Assembly: GCA_017629415.1 (NCBI GenBank)
Contig: JAGBXG010000423.1
Span: 1 to 15,975 of the forward strand
Source: Pseudomonadota bacterium
GTDB lineage: Bacteria > Myxococcota > Bradymonadia > UBA4248
DNA length: 15,975 nucleotides
Direction: 5' to 3'
A program made the translations under genes and the position numbers. Positions 7,495-13,695 of the stretch are shown here, piece by piece; within the stretch, counting starts at the first letter, position 1, and the number at the start of each line of letters is the position of its first letter. The notes beneath the pieces were generated by a model. The model made no database searches. It worked only from the letters and a program-made list of their open reading frames with translations, and was not told where the DNA came from.

Positions 7495-7853
7495 AGGCCT
7501 GTCCCCATATCAACTTCAAATTCATGTTTGCATGCGGGACAGTTCACTTTAATCGCTGCACTGCCTTCCTCATTGATCTTGCGGTAAAATTCCTGGAGAT
7601 AAGCAAGATCGGAACTGAACAGCTCTTCAATATGGTTAGGGGTAATCATGCGCAGCGAGCCAAGTTTAACAATAACACGGCTGAGAAGAATAATAACAAG
7701 GTATGCGCGGTTGGCCTGAACACGATAGTCCTGAAGCGGTGCAATTTCGTCTTTTGCCGTTGCCAGACGCATCACGCCATCGCGGTGAAGATTGCCTTCC
7801 TTGTCCACATAACCTTTAGGAAGTGTAAACTGAAACTCTGTCTGAAATGCCAT
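7482..7853 (-). CDS. eCIS tail-assembly (chaperone-like) protein
   Basis: This 123-residue protein matches the 'phage tail assembly protein' found in eCIS clusters: MAFQTEFQFTLPKGYVDKEGNLHRDGVMRLATAKDEI at the N-terminus, then NRAYLVIILLSRVIVKLG, ITPNHIEELFSSDLAYLQEFYRKIN, and a C-terminal CPACKHEFEVD knuckle with one C-x2-C. In phages of this type the protein assists tail assembly and is not part of the final particle; the same role is inferred here. The start is ATG 7853 with AAGGGA and AAGAAG upstream; an in-frame TTG at 7913 is longer but unlikely, since the family begins at MAFQ. It is the first gene of the visible minus-strand run. Its 3' end carries the slippery run, so a longer fusion with the DUF6760-like sequence (178 residues by this reading) is expected. 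Confidence 0.88.
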   Translation of the reverse strand: MAFQTEFQFTLPKGYVDKEGNLHRDGVMRLATAKDEIAPLQDYRVQANRAYLVIILLSRVIVKLGSLRMITPNHIEELFSSDLAYLQEFYRKINEEGSAAIKVNCPACKHEFEVDMGTGLGGY

Positions 7854-7872
7854 GACTTCTTTCCCTTCAGAA

Positions 7873-7892
7873 ATTCTCCCATTTTGGAGAAT
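7873..7892 (-). promoter_or_regulatory. Hairpin in the leader of the tail-assembly gene
   Basis: ATTCTCC (7873-7879) and GGAGAAT (7886-7892) are perfect 7-bp arms around a 6-nt loop, ending 19 nt upstream of the ATG. On the minus-strand transcript it sits just before the ribosome-binding site, so it could influence initiation or mRNA stability. Confidence 0.35.
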
Positions 7893-8154
7893 GTGTTCAT
7901 AAACTGGGCACAAAAACCCAACAATACATCTTATTCATTTATAACGGATTGACTCTGATGTCTATAAAATGAATGCTTGTCATGCTTGCGGTACCTGACA
8001 ATCCATAGCTGGGAAATCTTTAACAGAGTGTGCGGATTTGTCACAGCTGTTTGACGCAATACCAAAACTGCTTGCCACCTTGCCAACACCATCGGTCCAA
8101 TGTCACAAAACAAGACTTGCAGATGTCTCGCATGAGCAATAAACGCATATTTTC
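7893..8154. other. Divergent intergenic region, no gene seen
   Basis: Between the minus-strand eCIS genes and the plus-strand oxidoreductase I find no reading frame with a convincing start or protein-like composition. TGTCACA occurs at 8039-8045 and 8101-8107 (TGTGACA on the minus strand), matching the half-site upstream of the sheath gene. The eCIS promoter presumably lies here, but I cannot place a confident -35/-10 or -24/-12 pair. Confidence 0.4.
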
Positions 8155-8230
8155 GCGCGGCTATGTCGCCCTGACGGGCTCCATACGCCTTGCAAGCGCG
8201 GCTATGCCGTCAAGCCGGCATACACCGCGC
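8155..8230. repeat. REP-like element: two adjacent hairpins with shared flanks
   Basis: The 11-mer GCGCGGCTATG occurs at 8155-8165 and again at 8196-8206. The first unit folds as GGC/GCC, TATG/CATA and GCCC/GGGC around TGAC. The second folds as GCGCGG/CCGCGC and TATGCCG/CGGCATA around a 6-nt loop. Both have the pattern GGC-TAT...ATAC-GC. The tandem elements at 15670-15751 have the same foot with a different apical stem. It resembles dispersed palindromic repeats (REP/BIME class). Confidence 0.6.
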
Positions 8231-8441
8231 AAACTATACCGTAGAAAACGCACACATTCTGCGTACACAAAATCACAAAAGACTTACGAAATGTTATGTT
8301 ACGGGAACAAAACCTGGGAAAGCAGTTCCCCAGTTTTCCCAAAAACAATAGTTATCGGTACCCGCCCCCCCCCAAAACCCCCGTAGTTCCACAAACCACG
8401 CCAAGTCGCAAATCACTAACGAAACGGCAGGCTGCAGGAAT

Positions 8442-8470
8442 GCGAAATGGAATACAGGGTCCCATTTCGC
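8442..8470. repeat. Inverted repeat with 9-bp perfect arms
   Basis: GCGAAATGG (8442-8450) and CCATTTCGC (8462-8470) flank an 11-nt loop. It is one of several hairpins packed between 8155 and 8628. No U-tract follows, so a terminator role is unlikely. Confidence 0.5.
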
Positions 8471-8532
8471 CCCTAAACGCGAGTAAACAGTACTCGACCA
8501 ACCCCCGAAAACCCTCAGCCCCCATAGTGGTT

Positions 8533-8554
8533 CCAAGGGGTTCAAGCCCCTTGG
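8533..8554. repeat. GC-rich hairpin, 8-bp perfect arms
   Basis: CCAAGGGG (8533-8540) and CCCCTTGG (8547-8554) flank TTCAAG. It directly adjoins the direct-repeat block that follows and probably belongs to the same repeat cluster. Confidence 0.55.
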
Positions 8555-8560
8555 CGGGGC

Positions 8561-8628
8561 TTGGGGCGGAGCCCCAAAAGAACTTTACATACACCATGGG
8601 GTTTGGAGCGGAGCCCCAAAAGAACTTT
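8561..8628. repeat. Two direct copies of a hairpin repeat abutting the oxidoreductase RBS
   Basis: A 21-nt sequence runs GCGGAGCCCC-AAAAGAACTTT at 8566-8586 and again at 8608-8628, 42 nt apart. Each copy is the 3' half of a TTGGGGC-GGA-GCCCCAA hairpin; the first is perfect (8561-8577) and the second has one mismatched pair. The second copy ends 10 nt before the AGGAG of the next gene, so the repeat forms part of that gene's leader. The frame upstream of the gene's ATG happens to stay open through the repeats (GAEPQKNF twice), which explains an apparent N-terminal extension. Confidence 0.6.
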
Positions 8629-8646
8629 CCCAAAACCAGGAGAAAT

Positions 8647-9471
8647 ATGCATATTGCAATCATTGGAACAGGCAGAATGGGCATCGCACAAGCCCGTTTG
8701 GCGCGACTTAATGGAGACACCATTGCTTTTGGAATAGATACCGATTCAAATGCAAGAAAGTTTTTTGAAACAACCTTTGATATCAAGTGTTTTAGCGCTA
8801 TTTCAGAAGCAAACTGGAATGCTGTAGAACTGGTTTGGGTGACCGTTTGCGACGATCAAATCTCTGAAATTGCTCGCCAGCTTTACAGTCATATTCCAAG
8901 CTCATGTGTTGTCTTTCATACAAGTGGCTTGCACACCAGTCAATGCCTGCGACAGCATTTGCCATATCATCCATGCGCATCCATTCATCCTTTGATGTCT
9001 TGCCCCCTCAAAACGCTTGACGATGCAGCCTGTTATGAAACTTATCGTGGCGTCATACATACATTAGAAGGTGACGAAGCCGCACTGGAAATTGCTGATA
9101 TCCTTGTAGCAAGATTAAATGGCCAAGGTGTCAGAATCACAAAAGAACAGAAACCCCTCTATCACGCAGCTGCCGTATTTGCTTCCAATTATCCGGTGAT
9201 TCTATTGCAAATGGCTGTCGAAATATTCGAACAATGCGGATTTGCACATTTAGATGCCTTAGCCGGAGCCCGTCGTCTATTTTCACAAAGTGCTCTCTCT
9301 TGCCAAATCGCCGAACCGATTGAAGCACTGACAGGCCCCGCAAAGCGTCGTGATCTCACGACAATCCAAAAACACATGGAAGCACTTGCAGATGATTCCA
9401 TGCATATAGAAGCTTACCACACTTTGCTTAAAGCCACTCAACGTATGATTGGATGGAACCCCAAAACATAA
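8647..9471 (+). CDS. DUF2520-family Rossmann-fold oxidoreductase-like protein
   Basis: This 274-residue protein begins with a dinucleotide-binding motif, MHIAIIGTGRMG (G-x-G-x-x-G at residues 7-12), and an acidic end to the second strand (GIDTDSN). It continues with VWVTVCDDQI, VVFHTSGLH, ASIHPLMS and a helical C-terminal domain opened by YHAAAVFASNYPVILL. This order matches the Rossmann-like plus DUF2520 family, related to F420/NADP-dependent and ketol-acid-reductoisomerase-type dehydrogenases. The substrate is unknown. The ATG at 8647 has AGGAG four bases upstream. The frame is open further back to 8296, but that part is repeat DNA and the Rossmann motif begins exactly at this ATG. A strong terminator follows 46 nt after the stop. 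It shows no evident link to the neighbouring eCIS genes and reads as a single-gene unit. Confidence 0.88.
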   Translation: MHIAIIGTGRMGIAQARLARLNGDTIAFGIDTDSNARKFFETTFDIKCFSAISEANWNAVELVWVTVCDDQISEIARQLYSHIPSSCVVFHTSGLHTSQCLRQHLPYHPCASIHPLMSCPLKTLDDAACYETYRGVIHTLEGDEAALEIADILVARLNGQGVRITKEQKPLYHAAAVFASNYPVILLQMAVEIFEQCGFAHLDALAGARRLFSQSALSCQIAEPIEALTGPAKRRDLTTIQKHMEALADDSMHIEAYHTLLKATQRMIGWNPKT

Positions 9472-9516
9472 AAAAGCCTCATTCCATCACACACGCTGCA
9501 AGTCTTTGATTTCACA

Positions 9517-9557
9517 GCCCTTTTGAGTCACCATCACAACTCAAAGGGCCTTTTTTT
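9517..9557 (+). terminator. Rho-independent terminator of the oxidoreductase gene
   Basis: GCCCTTTTGAGT pairs with ACTCAAAGGGC (one bulged T) around a 10-nt loop, followed by C and seven T (9551-9557). Confidence 0.85.
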
Positions 9558-9585
9558 GTCGCGTAAAAAGGGTCAAAATTTGACA

Positions 9586-9623
9586 TTTTGAATTTTTCTT
9601 TCAAAAAAAAGAAAAATTCAAAA
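9586..9623. repeat. AT-rich inverted repeat, 16-bp perfect arms
   Basis: Arms TTTTGAATTTTTCTTT (9586-9601) and AAAGAAAAATTCAAAA (9608-9623) flank CAAAAA. It lies between the terminator and the next promoter in very AT-rich DNA that is likely bent or easily melted. It may be an upstream activating tract, a weak terminator on either strand, or the scar of an insertion. Confidence 0.5.
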
Positions 9624-9652
9624 AAAAATGCATCTTTTTTTTAAAATTGGCT

Positions 9653-9658
9653 TATAAT
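9653..9658 (+). promoter_or_regulatory. Candidate promoter -10 box for the sigma-like gene's leader
   Basis: A perfect TATAAT occurs at 9653-9658, preceded by A/T tracts. No good -35 lies 16-18 nt upstream. If used, it gives a leader of about 335 nt before the ATG at 10001, covering the duplicated RBS-start element and the inverted repeat at 9918-9974. Confidence 0.4.
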
Positions 9659-9756
9659 GCGTTTAGAAAGCATTACACATGGTTTGTGGATGTTTAACTG
9701 CCGCCAAAGTGGTAGTTCTAGGATAAGTGTATGCAGTTGAGACTCATTGCCATAAA

Positions 9757-9776
9757 GGAGAAAGGCCTATGATTGT
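9757..9776 (+). repeat. Duplicated RBS-plus-start element, copy 1
   Basis: GGAGAAAGGCCTATGATTGT is identical to 9847-9866. It contains GGAG, an 8-nt gap and ATG. From this ATG (9769) a 12-codon frame runs to TGA at 9807 (MIVEAHKSFLNT), which may be a leader peptide. Confidence 0.5.
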
Positions 9777-9846
9777 TGAAGCTCATAAATCATTTCTTAA
9801 CACCTGATTCATCCAAAGCAAGCATCTACGCAGGCTATCTATATCT

Positions 9847-9866
9847 GGAGAAAGGCCTATGATTGT
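9847..9866 (+). repeat. Duplicated RBS-plus-start element, copy 2
   Basis: This is an exact copy of 9757-9776, 90 nt downstream. Here the ATG (9859) is followed by ATT GTA TAA, giving only three sense codons. The sequence between the copies is not itself repeated, so this is not a simple tandem duplication. Confidence 0.5.
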
Positions 9867-9917
9867 ATAAAATGAACAGACTTGCTGTATTCTTTTCTCA
9901 ACTATATTTATTGAAAC

Positions 9918-9974
9918 ACAAATGACAATCGGCAATATATCCTTTCGCCATATTATAGGAATATTGTCATTTGT
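9918..9974 (+). promoter_or_regulatory. Large inverted repeat just upstream of the sigma-like gene
   Basis: ACAAATGACAAT (9918-9929) and ATTGTCATTTGT (9963-9974) are perfect 12-bp arms around 33 nt. The stem ends 15 nt before the AGGAG of the next gene. In the transcript it could shield or present that ribosome-binding site; in DNA the arms could be paired operator half-sites. Confidence 0.5.
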
Positions 9975-10000
9975 AACTTTTACAATTTAAGGAGATTGAC

Positions 10001-10846
10001 ATGAAGTCTACAGAAGAAAGAAACAAGTTCATCATCAATAACTATAACTCACTTCGCAAAATATGCACGCACAATGCCAGACTGATCAAAAAAAGATACC
10101 CCACTGTACCTTTTGAAGACATTGAAGCATATGGATTTGCAGGTATTATAGAAGCATTAGATAGAATTGATACTTCTAATGATGGATGGATATTATACAT
10201 CTCCAAATATGCCTACCATTACGCTTCCCAAGGGGCAAAACTCATGCTCGGTATCCAGCGCTTAAGGTTTAAAGGATATAACTCCAGCATGAAACAAGGT
10301 TTTGTTTTTATGGATCCAAATGACATTATAAGCTATATCAATACTAAAGCTTATGAAGAACGATGCAATAGCATTGGCTGGTATTCAGATGACTTATATG
10401 AAAGATTTGAAAACAATTTAATCTATCTTATTCATATTTTAGAGCCATCATTAGAAAGAATAATCATCTGCGGCCTTTTCTGCCATTTGAGCCTGAATTC
10501 TATTGCGCATCGTTACGGAATCAATATTCGAAAAGTGAGAAAAATCATTCAACATCTCAAACATATCTTCGAAACTTTAGAACGCGATCTCCCTGTCTCG
10601 GATTTATTAACGCCACTAAAATCGAATGCACGAACTGTTTTGCATTACACCTTGGAGGAATTCAAAAAAAATAACAAAACAAATCCTATTGCTCCAACAA
10701 GCGTCATCATTTGTAAGAATTTTACCCATAAAAAAGCTTACCTTAAATTACGTAAAAAACAACCCATGAACGAAGATCAACTTCTTCGCATCATTCGACG
10801 TATCGGTGTGATTCCTGTACAGTTCCATTGGCCACGAAATCATTGA
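10001..10846 (+). CDS. Divergent sigma-70-like factor with unusual C-terminal extension
   Basis: In this 281-residue protein, residues 17-80 resemble sigma region 2: helices with VPFEDIEAYGFAGIIEALDRID (compare 'fEDLvqeGflGLirAvdrFd'), then an aromatic stretch WILYISKYAYHYASQGAK where sigma factors have the -10-binding helix. Residues 150-193 resemble region 4, ending in a helix-turn-helix (LSLNSIAHRYGINIRKVRKIIQHLKHIF). Residues 200-281 are basic and match nothing I know. It is probably a transcription factor that directs RNA polymerase, but the divergence leaves room for a DNA-binding protein without sigma activity. The ATG has AGGAG six bases upstream. The gene and its leader are visibly more AT-rich than the neighbours, with AAA, AAT and ATA codons frequent, suggesting acquisition from outside. 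It is flanked by terminators on both sides and reads as an autonomous unit. Confidence 0.65.
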   Translation: MKSTEERNKFIINNYNSLRKICTHNARLIKKRYPTVPFEDIEAYGFAGIIEALDRIDTSNDGWILYISKYAYHYASQGAKLMLGIQRLRFKGYNSSMKQGFVFMDPNDIISYINTKAYEERCNSIGWYSDDLYERFENNLIYLIHILEPSLERIIICGLFCHLSLNSIAHRYGINIRKVRKIIQHLKHIFETLERDLPVSDLLTPLKSNARTVLHYTLEEFKKNNKTNPIAPTSVIICKNFTHKKAYLKLRKKQPMNEDQLLRIIRRIGVIPVQFHWPRNH

Positions 10847-10894
10847 CCGTATCCTCTGCGTAAACGTAAACTCTAAACAAAATATGACAAACTC

Positions 10895-10925
10895 AAACAG
10901 GGGCTGTTCTAAACAGCCCCTGTTT
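10895..10925 (+). terminator. Strong hairpin after the sigma-like gene, likely terminator
   Basis: AAACAGGGGCTGTT and AACAGCCCCTGTTT are perfect 14-bp arms around CTA, 48 nt after the stop codon. The following sequence has only TTT within the arm and no long U-tract, so termination may be partial. The symmetry allows action on both strands. Confidence 0.65.
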
Positions 10926-11167
10926 GCTGAGTGCATGTCCGAATCTTTTGAAACCTACCGGATGATGAATCTCGCTTATAACATCTCATATCATCCATGA
11001 ACTGTTTCAGAAAACATGATCAACGTTCTAATCACTGATACATGAATTCTCAAAAACGCTGCAGATAAACCAAACAGGCAGACTGCTAAAAACTTTTGCG
11101 TATCCCCTGCCCTCATCTGTAAGGATTGTCTCTTTTATTTCTGATGAAACTTTTTGAATGAATCCAT
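10926..11167. other. Intergenic region between two convergent terminators, no gene seen
   Basis: This sequence lies between the ends of the plus-strand sigma-like gene and the minus-strand FHA gene. I see no reading frame with a ribosome-binding site, no strong dyad and no repeat shared with other parts of the window. Confidence 0.5.
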
Positions 11168-11206
11168 AAAAAAACACCCCTAAAATCGATGTCGATTCCA
11201 GGGGTG
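11168..11206 (-). terminator. Rho-independent terminator of the FHA/TonB-like gene
   Basis: On the minus strand CACCCCT pairs with AGGGGTG, extended by two G-T pairs and AATCG/CGATT around ACAT, followed by seven T (11174-11168). It starts 22 nt after the stop of the FHA gene. Confidence 0.9.
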
Positions 11207-11228
11207 CTGTTCAAATGGGTGCGCTATT

Positions 11229-13247
11229 TTAATTGCTGCTCAACTCAAAGACGAACGGATATTCGATCTGTACCATACCGCCTCCCTTGGGAGCCGGGAA
11301 TCTCCAGAACTTAATGGAGTTAATGATACAATTTTCAACGTTTTTATTCTTCATAGTCGTTTCTTTCACAAGCGCTTTCGTGACAGCACCTTGAGGAGAA
11401 ATCAACCAAACGATAACGATACGACCGTTGAGTCCCTTAATTTTAGCAACTTCTTTTTCGTAACATGCACGCAATTCACCGGCATGCTGACGAACGACCT
11501 TTTGAATAATACGTTTATCGAGTGAACCTGTAACTTCCGGGTTTTTCATAGAAAGTTTAGGTTTCGCTTCGCCCTTGGCACCGAGGTTTGCATTATACCC
11601 CTTTGCTGCCGTACGAATGGCACCGCTGCCTCCAGGACCGCCAGGTCCGAAACCACCGCCGCCGAAACCACCCATGCCTGCACCACCGCCGCCGGTACCC
11701 GTTGTACCAAGACCATAACCCGCAGATGCTGCTTGAGCGGAAGCGTCAAAGCTTGACCAGTCAAGATTATCGAGATTGCTCATATCGAGACCAGCAGCCA
11801 ACATGGAGTTCATCGCATTAGACTGAGCCAAAAGACCCGTAGCCTGTGCTGCACCTACAGCCTCAGATTTAGACATGCTGCCCTTATTGGTGCTCGGAGC
11901 ATCGTTAGCAGCCGTATTTGCTGCAAATGGTGTATCCGGCGCATCGTTGGCCAGCTCTGCATCTTCGGGCTCTTCTTCTTCAGGCTCCTCTTCGTCTTCT
12001 TTTTCTTCTTCGACTTCCTCTTCTTCAGGGGGTTGTTCAACAACAACTGCAAAGCGAGAAGCCGTCAAAATACGATCAACCATTAATGCATCAACGCGAT
12101 CTGTTGCAAACAGAATAACGGAGAAAAATGCAAAATGAATAATCAGTGAAGCAATAAAACTTCCGAACCTATTAAAGCTGAAACCAGCTAAAACAGGAGC
12201 TGCATAAGCTACCGGATTGACATAACGAATCAAAAAGCATTGCTCATTATCGCCATTGCTAAGTTTAAACTTGGCACGAATATCGCCATGAACCTGACAT
12301 GAAAGCTTGTTAGGAACTACGTTTGAAGGCTTAAACTGAACATTGCTTGCTTCACTAAAATTAACTTTCGTATCCCCATCAAGAATGAAACCATCCTGCT
12401 GAGCATCGAAAAGAATTTGCCAAGTATTATTCTGACAAATCACTAGTTTCGTAATTTCTCTAGCATTATTGCCAGCTTTAAAATCACAACTTTTGTCACC
12501 ACCAATCGTTACAGCTTTCTTAGAACCTGCCTTGAAGGCTTTGACTCCCATGGTCTGGCCGTTCCAAACTTCAGCCACTTCAAGAATGCAATTTGAGCCA
12601 CTGCCACGAGCAGAAAGAAAACGACGCTCAAAACTTGTCTGACGTTTTCTTTTGCGCTGAATAATTTGTTTCACAGGTGCACCGCTGGATGCAAACCCAG
12701 CCACACTCGAAGCAGAACCAAACCCACCAGATGCAGACACCGCAGGCGCCTTGCTCAAGCTGACTGTCGCAGGAGCTTTGCCTAAATTCACAGCAGAAGA
12801 CTTATTCAAATTCACAGCAGATGCCGCAGGTGTACTCACAGACTCATTCATCACAACGCCTGCTGCAGCCATCTCTTCCATAGACGGAGCTGCAAGCGCT
12901 TGCGTTGCACCATCTTCTTCTTCCTGCGATGATGAAGAAATCCCCGATGCATCGTCTGCAAAAAATCGAACAGATACCTTACCAAAAGTCAGTATCGCGC
13001 CATCTTCACCTATCACACCCTTGTTGGGCTCGACCTTCTGCTGATTGACATAAGTACCACCAGCACTAATTCGATCTGAAAGCTTATAGCCGGTAGGCTG
13101 CTTCTCTAATACTGCGTGAATTCTAGAAACGCTTTGATCATTCAGGCAAACATCACAGCTTACCATCTTGCCGATTTTTACCGAATCAGCATTCTTTTCT
13201 ACGACCTGAACCACTTCATTATTCGGGCCAAGAATCTCAAATCTCAT
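11229..13247 (-). CDS. FHA-domain membrane protein with AgmX/TonB-like C-terminal domain
   Basis: In this 672-residue protein, residues 1-97 form an FHA domain that binds phosphothreonine peptides (IGKMVSCDVCL, SRIHA at 41-45, GTYVN at 64-68). A Ser/Ala linker and a basic patch (KRKRQ, about 198-203) follow, then a second beta-rich segment (about 215-345) with a degenerate FHA-like VTIGGDKSCDF. One membrane helix spans about 361-381. Beyond it lie a Glu-rich stretch (405-431), a Gly-rich stretch (510-540) and a C-terminal domain (about 575-672) like those of myxobacterial AgmX/GltJ and TonB-type proteins: IIQKVVRQHAGELRACYEKEV, GRIVIVWLISPQG, CIINSIKFWRFP, with conserved Cys594 and Cys640. 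The likely role is to carry a phosphorylation signal from the cytoplasm across the envelope, possibly in motility or transport. The upstream kinase could supply the phosphothreonine. The start is ATG with GGGAGG upstream. Confidence 0.85.
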   Translation of the reverse strand: MRFEILGPNNEVVQVVEKNADSVKIGKMVSCDVCLNDQSVSRIHAVLEKQPTGYKLSDRISAGGTYVNQQKVEPNKGVIGEDGAILTFGKVSVRFFADDASGISSSSQEEEDGATQALAAPSMEEMAAAGVVMNESVSTPAASAVNLNKSSAVNLGKAPATVSLSKAPAVSASGGFGSASSVAGFASSGAPVKQIIQRKRKRQTSFERRFLSARGSGSNCILEVAEVWNGQTMGVKAFKAGSKKAVTIGGDKSCDFKAGNNAREITKLVICQNNTWQILFDAQQDGFILDGDTKVNFSEASNVQFKPSNVVPNKLSCQVHGDIRAKFKLSNGDNEQCFLIRYVNPVAYAAPVLAGFSFNRFGSFIASLIIHFAFFSVILFATDRVDALMVDRILTASRFAVVVEQPPEEEEVEEEKEDEEEPEEEEPEDAELANDAPDTPFAANTAANDAPSTNKGSMSKSEAVGAAQATGLLAQSNAMNSMLAAGLDMSNLDNLDWSSFDASAQAASAGYGLGTTGTGGGGAGMGGFGGGGFGPGGPGGSGAIRTAAKGYNANLGAKGEAKPKLSMKNPEVTGSLDKRIIQKVVRQHAGELRACYEKEVAKIKGLNGRIVIVWLISPQGAVTKALVKETTMKNKNVENCIINSIKFWRFPAPKGGGMVQIEYPFVFELSSN

Positions 13248-13342
13248 CAGTGTAAACCCTCCCTTGTCAGGCTTCCATAATCATAAATCGCTTAACCAAA
13301 TATCGCCTAAACAATATTTGACCCACGCTATAATTAAGCCTG

Positions 13343-13579
13343 CTACAGCTCCTCAACAGTCTTGCGCATCTCATCCACAAAATCTTCACGCGCCTTAATA
13401 AGGCTCGACAGCTCATCCATCTCTTTGACATTGATATTGGATGACGTGGGCACCATCAGATCACCTTCAATACGATCTTCTTCAAAACTGATCGTTGTCA
13501 TCTTTGAATCCTGTGAAAATGCCAAGCTGCCGCTAAACATTATGCTAAGAAAAACTATTGCGCCGATACACTTTTTCAT
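13343..13579 (-). CDS. Small exported protein of unknown function
   Basis: The 78-residue product has a clear signal peptide (MKK, hydrophobic core IGAIVFLSIMF, SLAFS before QDS), so a mature periplasmic protein of about 55 residues is expected. The mature part is acidic with FEEDRIEGDLMVP and a helical C-terminus (SSLIKAREDFVDEMRKTVEEL). I recall similar short proteins beside AgmX/TonB-like genes in myxobacteria, but cannot name the family. The ATG has AAGGAG seven bases upstream. It lies 95 nt before the FHA gene and 116 nt after the kinase gene on the same strand, so the three may form one expression unit linked to an envelope machine. Confidence 0.78.
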   Translation of the reverse strand: MKKCIGAIVFLSIMFSGSLAFSQDSKMTTISFEEDRIEGDLMVPTSSNINVKEMDELSSLIKAREDFVDEMRKTVEEL

Positions 13580-13695
13580 CGCGTTTCTCCTTCAAGTTGT
13601 AAATCCCCCATCTGACTTTTTAGCATATTCCAACTAAAATGACAATATCATTCACCTGGCCAACTCCCGCCCAGACGTCCTGAATGACAGTACAA

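Noticed and set aside
1..7853. Prophage instead of eCIS
   Set aside because: There are no capsid, portal, terminase, integrase or lysis genes in view, and the DUF6760-like and CIS_tube-type genes are eCIS markers. The missing part beyond position 1 could still change this.
7854..7913. 20-residue upstream extension of the tail-assembly protein from a TTG
   Set aside because: The start codon is TTG, the family begins at MAFQ, and the region contains a leader hairpin and the RBS.
8070..8095. Sigma-54-like TTGGCAAGGTGGCAAGC on the minus strand upstream of the tail-assembly gene
   Set aside because: The GG to GC distance is 11 rather than the required 10 nt, so the invariant spacing fails.
8296..8646. 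117-codon N-terminal extension of the oxidoreductase frame
   Set aside because: It crosses repeat DNA and low-complexity C runs and lacks a plausible RBS, while the internal ATG at 8647 has AGGAG and begins the Rossmann motif exactly where the family does.
8294..8786. Minus-strand frames opposite the repeat cluster and oxidoreductase start
   Set aside because: They are Gly/Pro/Trp-rich translations of repeats and of the opposite strand of a real gene, with no RBS and no family resemblance.
11855..12138. Ser-rich plus-strand and Lys-rich minus-strand frames within the FHA gene
   Set aside because: They are frame-shifted or reverse readings of the Glu-rich GAA/GAG tract of the real protein.
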